The position numbers and the translations under genes are program-made. From the NCBI RefSeq assembly GCF_026340305.1, contig NZ_JAPEPI010000002.1:1116001-1180000 (forward strand): DNA of 64,000 nt, read 5' to 3'. Numbering within the stretch: position 1 is the stretch's first letter; each line of letters starts with the position of its first letter. The DNA comes from Streptomyces sp. NBC_01381 (lineage in GTDB: Bacteria > Actinomycetota > Actinomycetes > Streptomycetales > Streptomycetaceae). Shown piece after piece: positions 32,310 through 41,006 of this stretch. The notes under the pieces were generated by a model that made no database searches, had not been told where the DNA came from, and was given only the letters and a program-made list of their open reading frames with translations.

Positions 32310-32348
32310 CTGCCCCGGTTCAAGGACCTATTCCTTGAGCCGGGGCAG
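32310..32348. terminator. Bidirectional terminator overlapping the end of the LLM oxidoreductase gene
   Basis: A 17-bp stem with one G-T pair (32310-32326 with 32332-32348). The loop contains the stop codon of the minus-strand gene and one arm encodes its last six residues. It terminates glcP and, in the opposite sense, folds across the LLM stop. Confidence 0.85.
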
Positions 32349-33308
32349 TACGTTTTCGCAGAAGTGGTGCAGGCTGCGCCATCCCTCGTCGACCGGCATC
32401 CCGCCGGACAGCGGATGCAGTACGAGATTGGCGGCGCCGCCCTGTACGTACGTCACGCACTCGTCGGGCGTGAGCACGCGGTAGACGCCCTCGGCGCGCA
32501 GCTCGTCCACCGTCGTGGCGGCGGACTTCACCGCCGAGCGGATGTCCTTGGACTGCCAGGAGGCATAGGTGCGGGCCTCGTGCAAGAAGTGCTCGCCGTG
32601 CTCGGCCCAGGTGCGGTCCGGGTCGTCGGCGATGTGCAGGAGCGGGGTCTCGGCGGCGGGCATCATCGTCCAGCCCTCGGTGCCGTACTCGGCGAGGCGT
32701 TCGTTGTAGTACGCCTCCAGGTCCGGCAGATGGGCGCTCGGGAAGAGCGGCAGGCCGAGCCGGGCCGCGCGCCGGGCCGCCGCCTGTGAGGAGCCGCCGA
32801 CCAGGAGCAGCGGGTGCGGCTGGGTGTGCGGACGCGGGGTGACGCGCACGGTGCGGCCGCGGAACTCGAAGGGTTCGCCGGTCCAGGCCTGCAGCAGCGT
32901 TTCGAGCAGCTCGTCCTGGAGTTTGCCGCGCCGCTTCCACTCGACGCCGAAGGCCGCGTACTCCTCGGGCCGGTAGCCGATCCCCGCCACCGTCACCAGA
33001 CGCCCGCCGCTCAGCAGATCGAGTACGGCGATGTCCTCGGCGAGCCGCAGCGGATCGTGCAGCGGGCCGATGATCGCGGAGACGGTCACGGCGATGCGCC
33101 GGGTCGCGCCGAACACCGCGCCCGCGAACGTGAAGGGCGAGGGCAGCCAGTTGTTGCCGACGCCGTGGTGCTCCTCGGTCTGCACGGTGGAGATGCCCCG
33201 GTCATCCGCGTAAGCGGCCATCTCCAGGGCGGCTTTGTAGCGTTCACTCAGCGAGCCGGGTGTGGCCGCGGGATCGACGAGGTTGAAACGGACGACTGTG
33301 ACGGGCAT
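32328..33308 (-). CDS. LLM-class flavin-dependent oxidoreductase
   Basis: 326 residues. Bacterial luciferase-like TIM barrel: MPVTVVRFNLVDP, STVQTEEHHGVGNNWLPSPFTFAGAV, TRRIAVTVSAIIGPLHDPLRLAEDIAVLDLLSGGRL, GIGYRPEEYAAFGVEWKRRGKLQDE and PLLLVGGSSQAAARRAARLG. It uses FMN or F420; the family cannot be split reliably from sequence, and cofC in this window shows F420 is made. Downstream of an NCS1 permease on the same strand with a 90-bp gap, so the substrate may be something that permease imports. That is inference. Confidence 0.9.
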   Translation of the reverse strand: MPVTVVRFNLVDPAATPGSLSERYKAALEMAAYADDRGISTVQTEEHHGVGNNWLPSPFTFAGAVFGATRRIAVTVSAIIGPLHDPLRLAEDIAVLDLLSGGRLVTVAGIGYRPEEYAAFGVEWKRRGKLQDELLETLLQAWTGEPFEFRGRTVRVTPRPHTQPHPLLLVGGSSQAAARRAARLGLPLFPSAHLPDLEAYYNERLAEYGTEGWTMMPAAETPLLHIADDPDRTWAEHGEHFLHEARTYASWQSKDIRSAVKSAATTVDELRAEGVYRVLTPDECVTYVQGGAANLVLHPLSGGMPVDEGWRSLHHFCENVLPRLKE

Positions 33309-33398
33309 ACGGAACGTCCCCCTTCACCATGGGCGGCGAAGGGGGACGTTAGTTGACGTGGTGTCAGATGAACAGTGTCCGGCGGGAGTTGCTCCGGA

Positions 33399-34841
33399 TC
33401 AGGCGCTGACCAGCTCGGTGTCGTCGCCCTTGCCGCCGGGCGTTTCGACGGCCGGTGTGCGCGGAAGGACCGCGTACAGGACGGCCGCGATGACGATCGT
33501 GGCCAGCCAGCCGAGGCCGTTGCGGCCGACCCAGGACGTGGCGAGGGGGCCGCTGAACCAGTCGACCTTGGTGAAGAGCAGACCCATCACCAGGGCGACC
33601 GCCCACGCGGTCATGGCCTGCCAGGCGAAGCCGGCCTTGTACCAGTAGGCGCTGGTGCGCTTGGTGTCCATCAGCGCCTCGCCGTCGTACGTCTTGCGGC
33701 GCAGCATGTCGACGCCGAAGACGCCGATCCACGCGGAGAACGCGACCGCGAGCAGCGTCAGGAAGGAGATGAACGAACCCATGAAGCTGCTGGCCACGTT
33801 CATCAGCAGGTAGCCGAAGATCAGGCTGATGATGGCGTTGATGCTCACTGCCCACGCGCGCGGGACCTTGATGCCGAGCGTCATCGCGGTGAAGCCCGCG
33901 GAGTACATCGACATCGAGTTGATCAGCAGCATGCCGATCAGGGCCATCACCAGGTACGGCACCGCGATCCACGTCGGAAGCAGCTCGCCGAGGAAGGAGA
34001 CGGGGTCGGCGGCCGACGACAGGGACGGCGTGCTGACCGCCATGACGGCGCCCATCAGGACCATCGGTACGACGACGATGCCGGCGCCACCGATCGCGTT
34101 GCCCACCAGGGCCTTGCTGGAGGCCGTGCGCGGCAGGTAGCGGGTGAAGTCCGGTCCGGTGGGGACCCAGCTGATGCCACCGGCGGCGATCACGCCGACG
34201 CCCGCGACCATCGCCGCGGTGGAGCCCGCCGACTCGGAGAAGACGTCTGACCACGGGGTGTTGGCGATGAGGTAGACCAGTACGAGGACGCTGAACGCGC
34301 CGAAGAGGTACGTCGCCCAGGTGTTGCAGATGTGCAGCACCTTGCGGCCGAGGCCACTGATGACGAACGTACCGGCGACGAAGGCGACCAGCGTGACGAC
34401 CGTCAGCCAGGTGCTGGACTTCACGCCGAAGCAGATGTCCAGGACGACGATGATCGCGTACGCGCCCGTGACCGCGTTGATCGTCTCCCAGCCCCAGCGG
34501 GCGATCCAGATCAGGGAGCCCGGGAAGAGGTTGCCGCGCTGGCCGAAGACCGCGCGCGAGAGCGTCATGCCCGGCGAGCCGCCGCGCTTGCCCGCGATGG
34601 AGATCAGCCCGACCATGCCGTAGCTGAGAACGGGGGACACGAGGGCGACGACCAGGGCCTGCCAGAAGTTGAGGCCATTGGTCACGATGAGGCCCGCGCC
34701 CATGGTGAGCAGCAGGACGCTGATGTTGGCCGCGACCCATGTGGGGAACAGCTCGCGGGTCCTGCCGGTGCGCTCGGAGTCGGGGACGGGCTCGAGGCCG
34801 CGTGTCTCCAGGGCGCCTTCGTTTTCGGCGGTGGTGCTCAT
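33399..34841 (-). CDS. NCS1-family purine/cytosine permease
   Basis: 480 residues, about twelve membrane helices. NCS1 features: RTRELFPTWVAANISVLLLTMGAGL at the first helix, SRAVFGQRGNLFPGSLIWIARWGWETINAVTGAYA (helix 2-3 substrate region), ISWVPTGPDFTRYLPRTAS, NSMSMYSAGFTAMTLGIK, and VDMLRRKTYDGEALMDT. Closest to cytosine permease CodB-like members. Transcribed divergently from ftsY and probably together with the LLM oxidoreductase gene behind it. Confidence 0.92.
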   Translation of the reverse strand: MSTTAENEGALETRGLEPVPDSERTGRTRELFPTWVAANISVLLLTMGAGLIVTNGLNFWQALVVALVSPVLSYGMVGLISIAGKRGGSPGMTLSRAVFGQRGNLFPGSLIWIARWGWETINAVTGAYAIIVVLDICFGVKSSTWLTVVTLVAFVAGTFVISGLGRKVLHICNTWATYLFGAFSVLVLVYLIANTPWSDVFSESAGSTAAMVAGVGVIAAGGISWVPTGPDFTRYLPRTASSKALVGNAIGGAGIVVVPMVLMGAVMAVSTPSLSSAADPVSFLGELLPTWIAVPYLVMALIGMLLINSMSMYSAGFTAMTLGIKVPRAWAVSINAIISLIFGYLLMNVASSFMGSFISFLTLLAVAFSAWIGVFGVDMLRRKTYDGEALMDTKRTSAYWYKAGFAWQAMTAWAVALVMGLLFTKVDWFSGPLATSWVGRNGLGWLATIVIAAVLYAVLPRTPAVETPGGKGDDTELVSA

Positions 34842-35038
34842 GGGGGTGGTTCCGTGCCTCTCGCTCGGATCGCAACGCTGCGAGCCGTCCGTGGGGGTGA
34901 TCGCAAGGACTCTACGCGCGTTGATGCGGAGAGCTCCATCGTACTTTAGTCCGAGTAGTGCCCTCTATGGGCCTTTGTTCTTTGGAGGAAGCTACAGCCT
35001 GGGCTCGGGTTGCACCCATGACTGATACTGGGTGGGTT

Positions 35039-36259
35039 ATGGAAATCGTCATCCTTGCTGTAGTCATCGCCGTGGTCGTGATCGGCGCGCTCGGCGGGCT
35101 CGTGATCGGCAGCCGCAAGAAGAAGCAGCTGCCGCCGCAGGCGCCGTCGACCACGCCCACCATCACCGCCCCTCCCGCCGAACCGCAGGTTGGCGACGAG
35201 GCCGAGACGCCGCGCGACGAACCGCGCCGCACGATCGAGGAGGTGGAACTCCCGGGCGCCGGAGCCGAGGCGCCGGTGGTCACCGAGGAGGCCCCCGAGG
35301 CCGCCCCGGAGATCGAGACCCCGGAGCCCACCGCAGGACGCCTGGTCCGCCTGCGCACCCGGCTCTCCCGCTCGCAGAACGCGCTCGGCAAGGGGCTGCT
35401 CACGCTCCTCTCCCGCGACAACCTGGACGAGGACACCTGGGAGGAGATCGAGGACACGCTCCTCACCGCCGACGTCGGCGTCGCCCCCACCCAGGAACTG
35501 GTCGAGCGGCTCCGTGAGCGCGTCCGGGTGCTCGGCACCCGCACCCCGGACGAGCTCCGCGCGCTGCTGCGCGAGGAGCTCATCGCCCTGCTCGGCACGC
35601 GCGAGGGCACGGACTTCGACCGCGCCGTGAAGACCGAGTCGGGCCTGGAGACGCCCGGCATCGTGATGGTCGTCGGCGTCAACGGCACCGGCAAGACCAC
35701 CACCACCGGCAAGCTCGCCCGCGTCCTGGTCGCCGACGGCCGCTCGGTCGTCCTCGGCGCGGCGGACACCTTCCGCGCGGCCGCCGCGGACCAGCTGCAG
35801 ACCTGGGGCGAGCGCGTCGGCGCCCGCACGGTGCGCGGCCCCGAGGGTGGCGACCCGGCGTCGATCGCCTTCGACGCGGTCAAGGAAGGCATCGCGGAGG
35901 GCGCCGATGTCGTCCTCATCGACACCGCGGGCCGGCTGCACACCAAGACGGGCCTGATGGACGAGCTCGGCAAGGTCAAGCGCGTCGTCGAGAAGCACGC
36001 GCCGCTGGACGAGGTGCTGCTCGTGCTCGACGCCACGACCGGGCAGAACGGCTTGGTGCAGGCGCGGGTCTTCGCCGAGGTCGTCGACATCACCGGCATC
36101 GTCCTGACGAAGCTGGATGGCACCGCCAAGGGCGGAATCGTTGTTGCCGTTCAGCGGGAGCTGGGTGTGCCGGTGAAGTTGGTGGGGCTTGGTGAAGGTG
36201 CGGATGATCTTGCGCCGTTTGAGCCTGAGGCCTTTGTGGATGCGTTGATCGGGGAGTAG
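35039..36259 (+). CDS. ftsY: Signal recognition particle receptor FtsY
   Basis: 406 residues from ATG 35039 (MEIVILAVVIAVVVIGALGGLVIG), which gives an N-terminal membrane segment. An ATG seven codons upstream is possible. Acidic/Pro linker (40-125), NG domain with GVNGTGKTTTTGKLA (G1), DTFRAAAADQL, DTAGRLHTKTGLMDEL, and TKLDGTAKGG. It docks the SRP-ribosome complex at the membrane, pairing with Ffh encoded 8 kb downstream. The N-terminal helix, seen in actinobacterial FtsY, replaces the amphipathic A domain of E. coli. Confidence 0.96.
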   Translation: MEIVILAVVIAVVVIGALGGLVIGSRKKKQLPPQAPSTTPTITAPPAEPQVGDEAETPRDEPRRTIEEVELPGAGAEAPVVTEEAPEAAPEIETPEPTAGRLVRLRTRLSRSQNALGKGLLTLLSRDNLDEDTWEEIEDTLLTADVGVAPTQELVERLRERVRVLGTRTPDELRALLREELIALLGTREGTDFDRAVKTESGLETPGIVMVVGVNGTGKTTTTGKLARVLVADGRSVVLGAADTFRAAAADQLQTWGERVGARTVRGPEGGDPASIAFDAVKEGIAEGADVVLIDTAGRLHTKTGLMDELGKVKRVVEKHAPLDEVLLVLDATTGQNGLVQARVFAEVVDITGIVLTKLDGTAKGGIVVAVQRELGVPVKLVGLGEGADDLAPFEPEAFVDALIGE

Positions 36260-36301
36260 CGCACTGCCTGGCGGGCCGCCTTCTGCTGCGGGTGCGTCGT
36301 G

Positions 36302-36341
36302 GCTGGTCGCGCAGTTCCCCGCGCCCCTTCGGGGCGCTCCC
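36302..36341. repeat. Common Streptomyces intergenic repeat element
   Basis: GTCGCGCAGTTCCCCGCGCC followed by TTC and a GGGGCGC arm (stem 36321-36327 with 36331-36337). I recognise this sequence as a short palindromic element scattered in many copies through Streptomyces intergenic DNA. It is just upstream of the ftsY terminator. Confidence 0.7.
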
Positions 36342-36356
36342 GCACCGTACGTGAAG

Positions 36357-36393
36357 AAATGCCCACCCCGGGGTGCAGCCGGGGTGGGCATTT
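36357..36393. terminator. Bidirectional terminator after ftsY
   Basis: A perfect 15-bp stem AAATGCCCACCCCGG/CCGGGGTGGGCATTT with a 7-nt loop, between ftsY and the convergent primase-domain gene. Confidence 0.93.
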
Positions 36394-36409
36394 CCGTGTG
36401 CGGGCGCCT

Positions 36410-37072
36410 CTAGGCCGGGGAGCGATGGGCGACGTACGCGAGCGTCCCCAAGACCAGTCGCGCCTGCGGTGGATGCGTTGCCGAGTCCAGGTCCGGGGCG
36501 CGCAGCCAGCGGACCGGGCCGAGGCCCGCGTGGTCGGACGGTGGGGCCGTGATGTGGCTGCCGGGGCCCCGGCCGTGCAGGTCGATGCCGGCGTCGTCCC
36601 ACCCCATGCGGTAGAGCAGCTGGGGGAGTTCGGCGGCGGCGCCGGGGGCCACGAAGAAGTGCGCGCGGCCGTCCGGTGTGGCCGACACCGGGCCGAGCGG
36701 GAGCCCCATGCGCTCCAGGCGGACAAGGGCACGGCGGCCCGCCGTCTCGGCCACCTCGATCACGTCGAAGGCGCGCCCCACGGGCAGCAGCACGGCGGCG
36801 CCGGGGAACTGGCCCCAGGCCTCCGCCACTTCGTCGAGCCGCGCCCCGGCCGGGACCTCGGGGGCGAAGGCGAGCGGATGGGCGCCGGGGGAAGGGCAGT
36901 CGGCCGCGCCGCAGGAGCAGCGGCCGTCCAGTGCGCGCGCTCCGGGGACCGCGGCCCAGCCCCAGAGTCCGGTGTACTCGGCCACCGCGGTGCAGTCCGA
37001 CGCGCGGCCGCGCCGCCGTGAACCGGTGCGGGGTTCTCTGGTCCCCCGGATGCCGCCGATCGTGAAGCCCAT
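36410..37072 (-). CDS. Bifunctional DNA primase/polymerase N-terminal domain protein
   Basis: 220 residues. Resembles the Prim-Pol (archaeo-eukaryotic primase) N-terminal domain of plasmid and phage replicases: AAVPGARALDGRCSCGAADCPSPGAHPL with a Cys/His cluster, AWGQFPGAAVLLPVGRAFDVIEVAE, VSATPDGRAHFFVAPG, GIDLHGRGPGSHITAPPSDH. There is no attached helicase. The metal-binding D-x-D of active Prim-Pols reads FDVIEV here, so activity is doubtful. I recall the same gene beside nsdA in other Streptomyces, so it is a resident rather than a recent insertion. Divergent from nsdA. Confidence 0.8.
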   Translation of the reverse strand: MGFTIGGIRGTREPRTGSRRRGRASDCTAVAEYTGLWGWAAVPGARALDGRCSCGAADCPSPGAHPLAFAPEVPAGARLDEVAEAWGQFPGAAVLLPVGRAFDVIEVAETAGRRALVRLERMGLPLGPVSATPDGRAHFFVAPGAAAELPQLLYRMGWDDAGIDLHGRGPGSHITAPPSDHAGLGPVRWLRAPDLDSATHPPQARLVLGTLAYVAHRSPA

Positions 37073-37490
37073 GCCCCCTCCAACGGGTCGAGCGCAGCGC
37101 GGTTACGTGACGGAATCGGATCGTGACCCTCTGTTTTCGGGTGGCGCTCGATGGTCAGAGGGTTGTGTGCTCGGTCATTCGCGCCCCTGAGTGCTCCGCT
37201 CCGCCCACTGTCGGTCGTCCACTGTCAAGTCAATCGCTTGTAGCGGGCGGGGAGTTCATTCGAAGGGGTGGCGAATGGTGGCGTTTCCGCGATCGCCCTC
37301 GCCGGAGGGGTGATCGTAGGATTACTTTCAGTGCACAAGCCCTGAGACTCGTGCACTCGTGGGTATGCCGGAGGCAAGTCGGTTCCCTGTTCGATGGGTG
37401 ACGTTCTCCGGACGGAGAGCCGCATCGCGCGGCATTCTGGTAGGGCTTGGCGTGGGCCGTGCAAGTGTCTTGAGGAATGGGGGCGTTCCA
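37073..37490. other. 418-bp intergenic region before nsdA
   Basis: No credible gene. It holds the divergent promoters of the primase-domain gene and nsdA. An 8-bp direct repeat CCACTGTC occurs at 37205-37212 and 37219-37226. A relatively AT-rich patch (GTAGGATTACTTTC, near 37316) may be part of an nsdA promoter. Nothing more can be supported. Confidence 0.55.
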
Positions 37491-38966
37491 GTGGGCGGCA
37501 ATGGCGGAAGTGGTGCGAACGCTGAGAAGCGCCCAAACGAACTGCTCAACTCCTGGTTCGTGCGCAGCGGCTGGTCGAAGGGCGAGCTCGCGCGCCAAGT
37601 GAACCGCAGAGCACGCCAGTTGGGCGCCCATCACATCTCCACCGACACCTCACGGGTGCGCCGCTGGCTGGACGGCGAGAATCCCCGCGAGCCCATTCCG
37701 CGCATCCTCTCCGAGCTGTTCTCTGAGCGGTTCGGCTGTGTGGTGGCGGTCGAGGACCTGGGTCTGCGCGCCGCGCACCAGTCGCCCTCCGTGTCCGGCG
37801 TGGACCTGCCCTGGACGGGGCCCCAGACCGTCGCGCTGATCAGCGAGTTCTCGCGCAGCGACCTGATGCTGGCCCGGCGCGGCTTCCTCGGCACCTCGCT
37901 CGCGCTCTCCGCGGGCCCCGCCCTCATCGAGCCCATGCAGCGCTGGCTGGTCCCCGGGCCGACCATGCCGTCCGGCGACCCCGAGCCGGCCGCGCCGACG
38001 CGCAGGCCAGGGCGGCTCTCCAAACCTGAGCTCGATCTCCTCGAGTCCACGACGGTGATGTTCCGCCAGTGGGACGCCCAGTGCGGGGGAGGGCTCCGGC
38101 GCAAGGCCGTCGTCGGCCAACTGCACGAGGTGACGGACCTGTTGCAGGAGCCCCAGCCCGAAGCCACCGCCAAGCGGCTCTTCAAGGTCGCGGGCGAGCT
38201 GGCCGAACTCGCCGGGTGGATGAGCTACGACGTGGGGCTGCAGCCCACCGCCCAGAAGTACTTCGTGCTCGCACTGCACGCCGCCAAGGAAGCGGGCGAG
38301 AAGCCGCTCGGTTCGTACATCCTCTCCAGCATGAGCCGCCAGATGATCCACCTCGGCCGGCCCGACGACGCGCTCGAACTCATCCATCTCGCGCAGTACG
38401 GCAGCCGTGACTGCGCGAGCCCGCGCACCCAGGCGATGCTGTATGCGATGGAGGCCCGCGCCTACGCCAGCATGGGCCAGCCCGGCAAGTGCAAGCGGGC
38501 CGTGCGGATGGCCGAGGACACCTTCGCCGACGCCGAGGAGTTCGACGAGCCCGAGGCGGACTGGATCCGCTTCTTCTCCGAGGCCGAGCTGAACGGCGAG
38601 AACGCCCACTCGTTCCGCGACCTGGCCTATGTCGCGGGCCGCAGCCCCACCTACGCCTCGCTCGCCGAGCCCGTCATGGAGCGTGCCGTCGACCTCTTCG
38701 GCAAGGACGCCGAGCACCAGCGTTCGTACGCCCTGAACCTGATCGGCATGGCCACGGTCCACCTGCTCCAGCGCGAGCCCGAGCGGAGCACGATGCTTGC
38801 GGCGCAGGCCCTGGACATCGCCAAGAAGGTCCGCTCCGAGCGGGTCAACACCCGCCTTCGCAAGACCGTGGACACCGCCGTGCGGGACTTCGGGGACGTC
38901 ACCGAGGTCGTACGCCTGACCGAGCGGCTCGCCGTGGACATGCCGGAAACCGCGGAGGCGGTCTGA
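37491..38966 (+). CDS. nsdA: NsdA, negative regulator of sporulation and antibiotic production
   Basis: 491 residues from GTG 37491, preceded by GAGGAATGGGGG. The N-terminal region (LNSWFVRSGWSKGELARQVNRRARQLGAHHISTDTSRVRRWLDGE) is helix-turn-helix-like, and the long C-terminal part (residues 200-480) is all-helical with TPR-like repeats (KYFVLALHAAKEAGEKPLG, DALELIHLAQYGSR, ALNLIGMATVHLLQRE). In S. coelicolor nsdA lies between ftsY and amtB, as here, and its loss increases sporulation and antibiotic yield. Soluble; probably acts as a regulator through protein or DNA contacts. Confidence 0.92.
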   Translation: MGGNGGSGANAEKRPNELLNSWFVRSGWSKGELARQVNRRARQLGAHHISTDTSRVRRWLDGENPREPIPRILSELFSERFGCVVAVEDLGLRAAHQSPSVSGVDLPWTGPQTVALISEFSRSDLMLARRGFLGTSLALSAGPALIEPMQRWLVPGPTMPSGDPEPAAPTRRPGRLSKPELDLLESTTVMFRQWDAQCGGGLRRKAVVGQLHEVTDLLQEPQPEATAKRLFKVAGELAELAGWMSYDVGLQPTAQKYFVLALHAAKEAGEKPLGSYILSSMSRQMIHLGRPDDALELIHLAQYGSRDCASPRTQAMLYAMEARAYASMGQPGKCKRAVRMAEDTFADAEEFDEPEADWIRFFSEAELNGENAHSFRDLAYVAGRSPTYASLAEPVMERAVDLFGKDAEHQRSYALNLIGMATVHLLQREPERSTMLAAQALDIAKKVRSERVNTRLRKTVDTAVRDFGDVTEVVRLTERLAVDMPETAEAV

Positions 38967-39121
38967 CGGCGCCCGCAAGGCTCCGGCCGCGGCAGGACCA
39001 TCCCGAACAGCCCGACTCGGCTCCCCTACGCCAGGTCAACCGGATGGCCGTCGCGGCCGGTTCTGTGCGTTGTCGCAGGGTATGAGTCCGCGTCCCGCGC
39101 CACCCGGCAGTTCATGGACGC

Positions 39122-39157
39122 GTAACACGCACGACCTCTTCGTCACCGGTGCGAAAC
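39122..39157. promoter_or_regulatory. GlnR-like box upstream of amtB
   Basis: GTCAC-n6-GAAAC (39142-39157) fits the GlnR box gTnAC-n6-GaAAc exactly. GTAAC-n6-GACCT (39122-39137), four bases upstream, is a weaker partner. They lie 108 bp before amtB, a known GlnR target in S. coelicolor. The site is read from sequence; binding is inferred. Confidence 0.65.
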
Positions 39158-39264
39158 ATCGAGGGGCGCCCCACGAAACGGCGCTGCGCCAATCTCGTGG
39201 CGCATAACGGCCCACCCCGTACCGCCCTCCCGCACGGGCCGCATACGACGACGAGGAGACGCCG

Positions 39265-40620
39265 ATGCCCCCAGGCATCACGATCGCCGCAGACGAACTG
39301 TCTGCCGCCAACACCGGGTTCATGCTCATCTGTTCCGCCCTGGTGATGCTCATGACGCCGGCCCTCGCCTTCTTCTACGGAGGCATGGTCCGCGTCAAGA
39401 GCACCCTGAACATGCTGATGATGAGCTTCATCAGCCTGGGGATCGTCACGATCCTCTGGGTGCTGTACGGCTTCTCCATCGCGTTCGGCACCGACCACGG
39501 CAGCCTCTTCGGCTGGTCGTCCGACTACGTCGGACTGAGCGGCATAGGGCTCAACGAGCTGTGGGACGGCTACACCATCCCCGTCTTCGTCTTCGCGGTC
39601 TTCCAGCTGATGTTCGCGATCATCACGCCCGCGCTGATCAGCGGTGCGCTCGCGGACCGCGTGAAGTTCACCGCCTGGGCGCTGTTCGTCGCCCTGTGGG
39701 CCACGGTCGTCTACTTCCCGGTCGCGCACTGGGTGTGGGGCACGGGCGGCTGGGCCTTCGAGCTCGGCGTCATCGACTTCGCCGGTGGTACGGCCGTGCA
39801 CATCAACGCCGGTGCCGCCGCGCTCGGCGTGATCCTCGTCATCGGCAAGCGCGTCGGCTTCAAGAAGGACCCGATGCGGCCGCACAGCCTGCCGCTCGTC
39901 ATGCTCGGCGCCGGTCTGCTGTGGTTCGGCTGGTTCGGCTTCAACGCCGGATCGTGGCTGGGCAACGACGACGGCGTCGGCGCGATGATGTTCCTGAACA
40001 CGCAGGTCGCCACCGCCGCCGCCATGCTGGCCTGGCTCGCCTACGAGAAGATCCGGCACGGCGCGTTCACCACGCTCGGCGCCGCTTCGGGTGCCGTCGC
40101 CGGTCTCGTCGCCATCACCCCGTCCGGCGGCTCCTGCTCGCCGCTCGGCGCGATCGCCATCGGTGCCATCGCCGGTCTGCTCTGCGCCATGGCCGTCGGC
40201 CTCAAGTTCAAGTTCGGCTACGACGACTCCCTCGACGTCGTCGGTGTCCACCTCGTCGGCGGTGTCGCGGGCTCGCTACTGGTCGGCTTCTTCGCCACCG
40301 GTGGCGTCCAGTCCAAGGCTCAGGGCCTCTTCTACGGCGGCGGCTTCGAGCAGCTCGGCAAGCAGGCCGCGGGTGTCGGCGCCGTCCTCGCGTACTCCCT
40401 GATCGCCTCCGCGATCCTCGCCTTCCTGGTCGACAAGACCATCGGGATGCGGGTCAGCGAGGACGAGGAAGTCTCCGGCATCGACCAGGTGCAGCACGCC
40501 GAGACCGCGTACGACTTCAGCGGCGCGGGCGGCGGCACCGCCACCCGCAGCGCTGCCGTGCCGACCGCGGTCCAGGAGGCCAAGGCTGCGACCGAGAAGA
40601 ACAAGAAGGTGGACGCATGA
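39265..40620 (+). CDS. amtB: Ammonium transporter AmtB
   Basis: 451 residues with 11 membrane helices. Signatures: MTPALAFFYGGMVRVKSTLNML in helix 1-2, DFAGGTAVHINAGAAALG (pore His 1), WFGWFGFNAGSWLG, DVVGVHLVGGVAGSLLVG (pore His 2). The cytosolic C-terminal tail (residues 395-451) is long and Ala/Thr-rich, the region that contacts GlnK. glnK starts within its stop codon (ATGA), and glnD follows, giving an amtB-glnK-glnD operon with a GlnR-like box upstream. Confidence 0.97.
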   Translation: MPPGITIAADELSAANTGFMLICSALVMLMTPALAFFYGGMVRVKSTLNMLMMSFISLGIVTILWVLYGFSIAFGTDHGSLFGWSSDYVGLSGIGLNELWDGYTIPVFVFAVFQLMFAIITPALISGALADRVKFTAWALFVALWATVVYFPVAHWVWGTGGWAFELGVIDFAGGTAVHINAGAAALGVILVIGKRVGFKKDPMRPHSLPLVMLGAGLLWFGWFGFNAGSWLGNDDGVGAMMFLNTQVATAAAMLAWLAYEKIRHGAFTTLGAASGAVAGLVAITPSGGSCSPLGAIAIGAIAGLLCAMAVGLKFKFGYDDSLDVVGVHLVGGVAGSLLVGFFATGGVQSKAQGLFYGGGFEQLGKQAAGVGAVLAYSLIASAILAFLVDKTIGMRVSEDEEVSGIDQVQHAETAYDFSGAGGGTATRSAAVPTAVQEAKAATEKNKKVDA

Positions 40621-40955
40621 AGCTCATCACCGCGGTCGTCAAGCCGCACCGGCTCGACGAGATCAAGGAAGCCCTCCAGGCCTTCGGAGTGCAGGGACTC
40701 ACGGTCACCGAGGCCAGCGGCTACGGCCGCCAGCGCGGTCACACCGAGGTCTACCGCGGCGCGGAGTACACCGTCGATCTCGTACCGAAGATCCGGATCG
40801 AGGTCCTCGTGGAGGACGACGACGCCGAACAGCTCGTGGATGTCGTGGTGAAGGCCGCCCGAACCGGCAAGATCGGGGACGGCAAGGTCTGGAGCATCCC
40901 GGTCGAGACGGCGGTCCGCGTGCGGACCGGCGAGCGCGGACCCGACGCGCTGTGA
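40617..40955 (+). CDS. glnK: PII nitrogen regulatory protein GlnK
   Basis: 112 residues overlapping the amtB stop by four bases. PII signature: KLITAVVKPHRLDEIKEAL, the T-loop with Y51 in YRGAEYTVDLVPK, and the B-loop TGKIGDGKVWSIPV. It senses 2-oxoglutarate and ATP/ADP and blocks AmtB. In actinomycetes Y51 is adenylylated by the GlnD encoded next. Confidence 0.98.
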   Translation: MKLITAVVKPHRLDEIKEALQAFGVQGLTVTEASGYGRQRGHTEVYRGAEYTVDLVPKIRIEVLVEDDDAEQLVDVVVKAARTGKIGDGKVWSIPVETAVRVRTGERGPDAL

Positions 40956-41006
40956 CGCAAACCGGCCGACTGAGCGGAACTGAGCGGGACTGACAGGAGC
41001 TGCTGG

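Noticed and set aside
37205..37226. CCACTGTC direct repeat in the nsdA upstream region as an operator
   Set aside because: Only eight bases, no dyad, and no known regulator; recorded in the intergenic entry but not claimed as a site.
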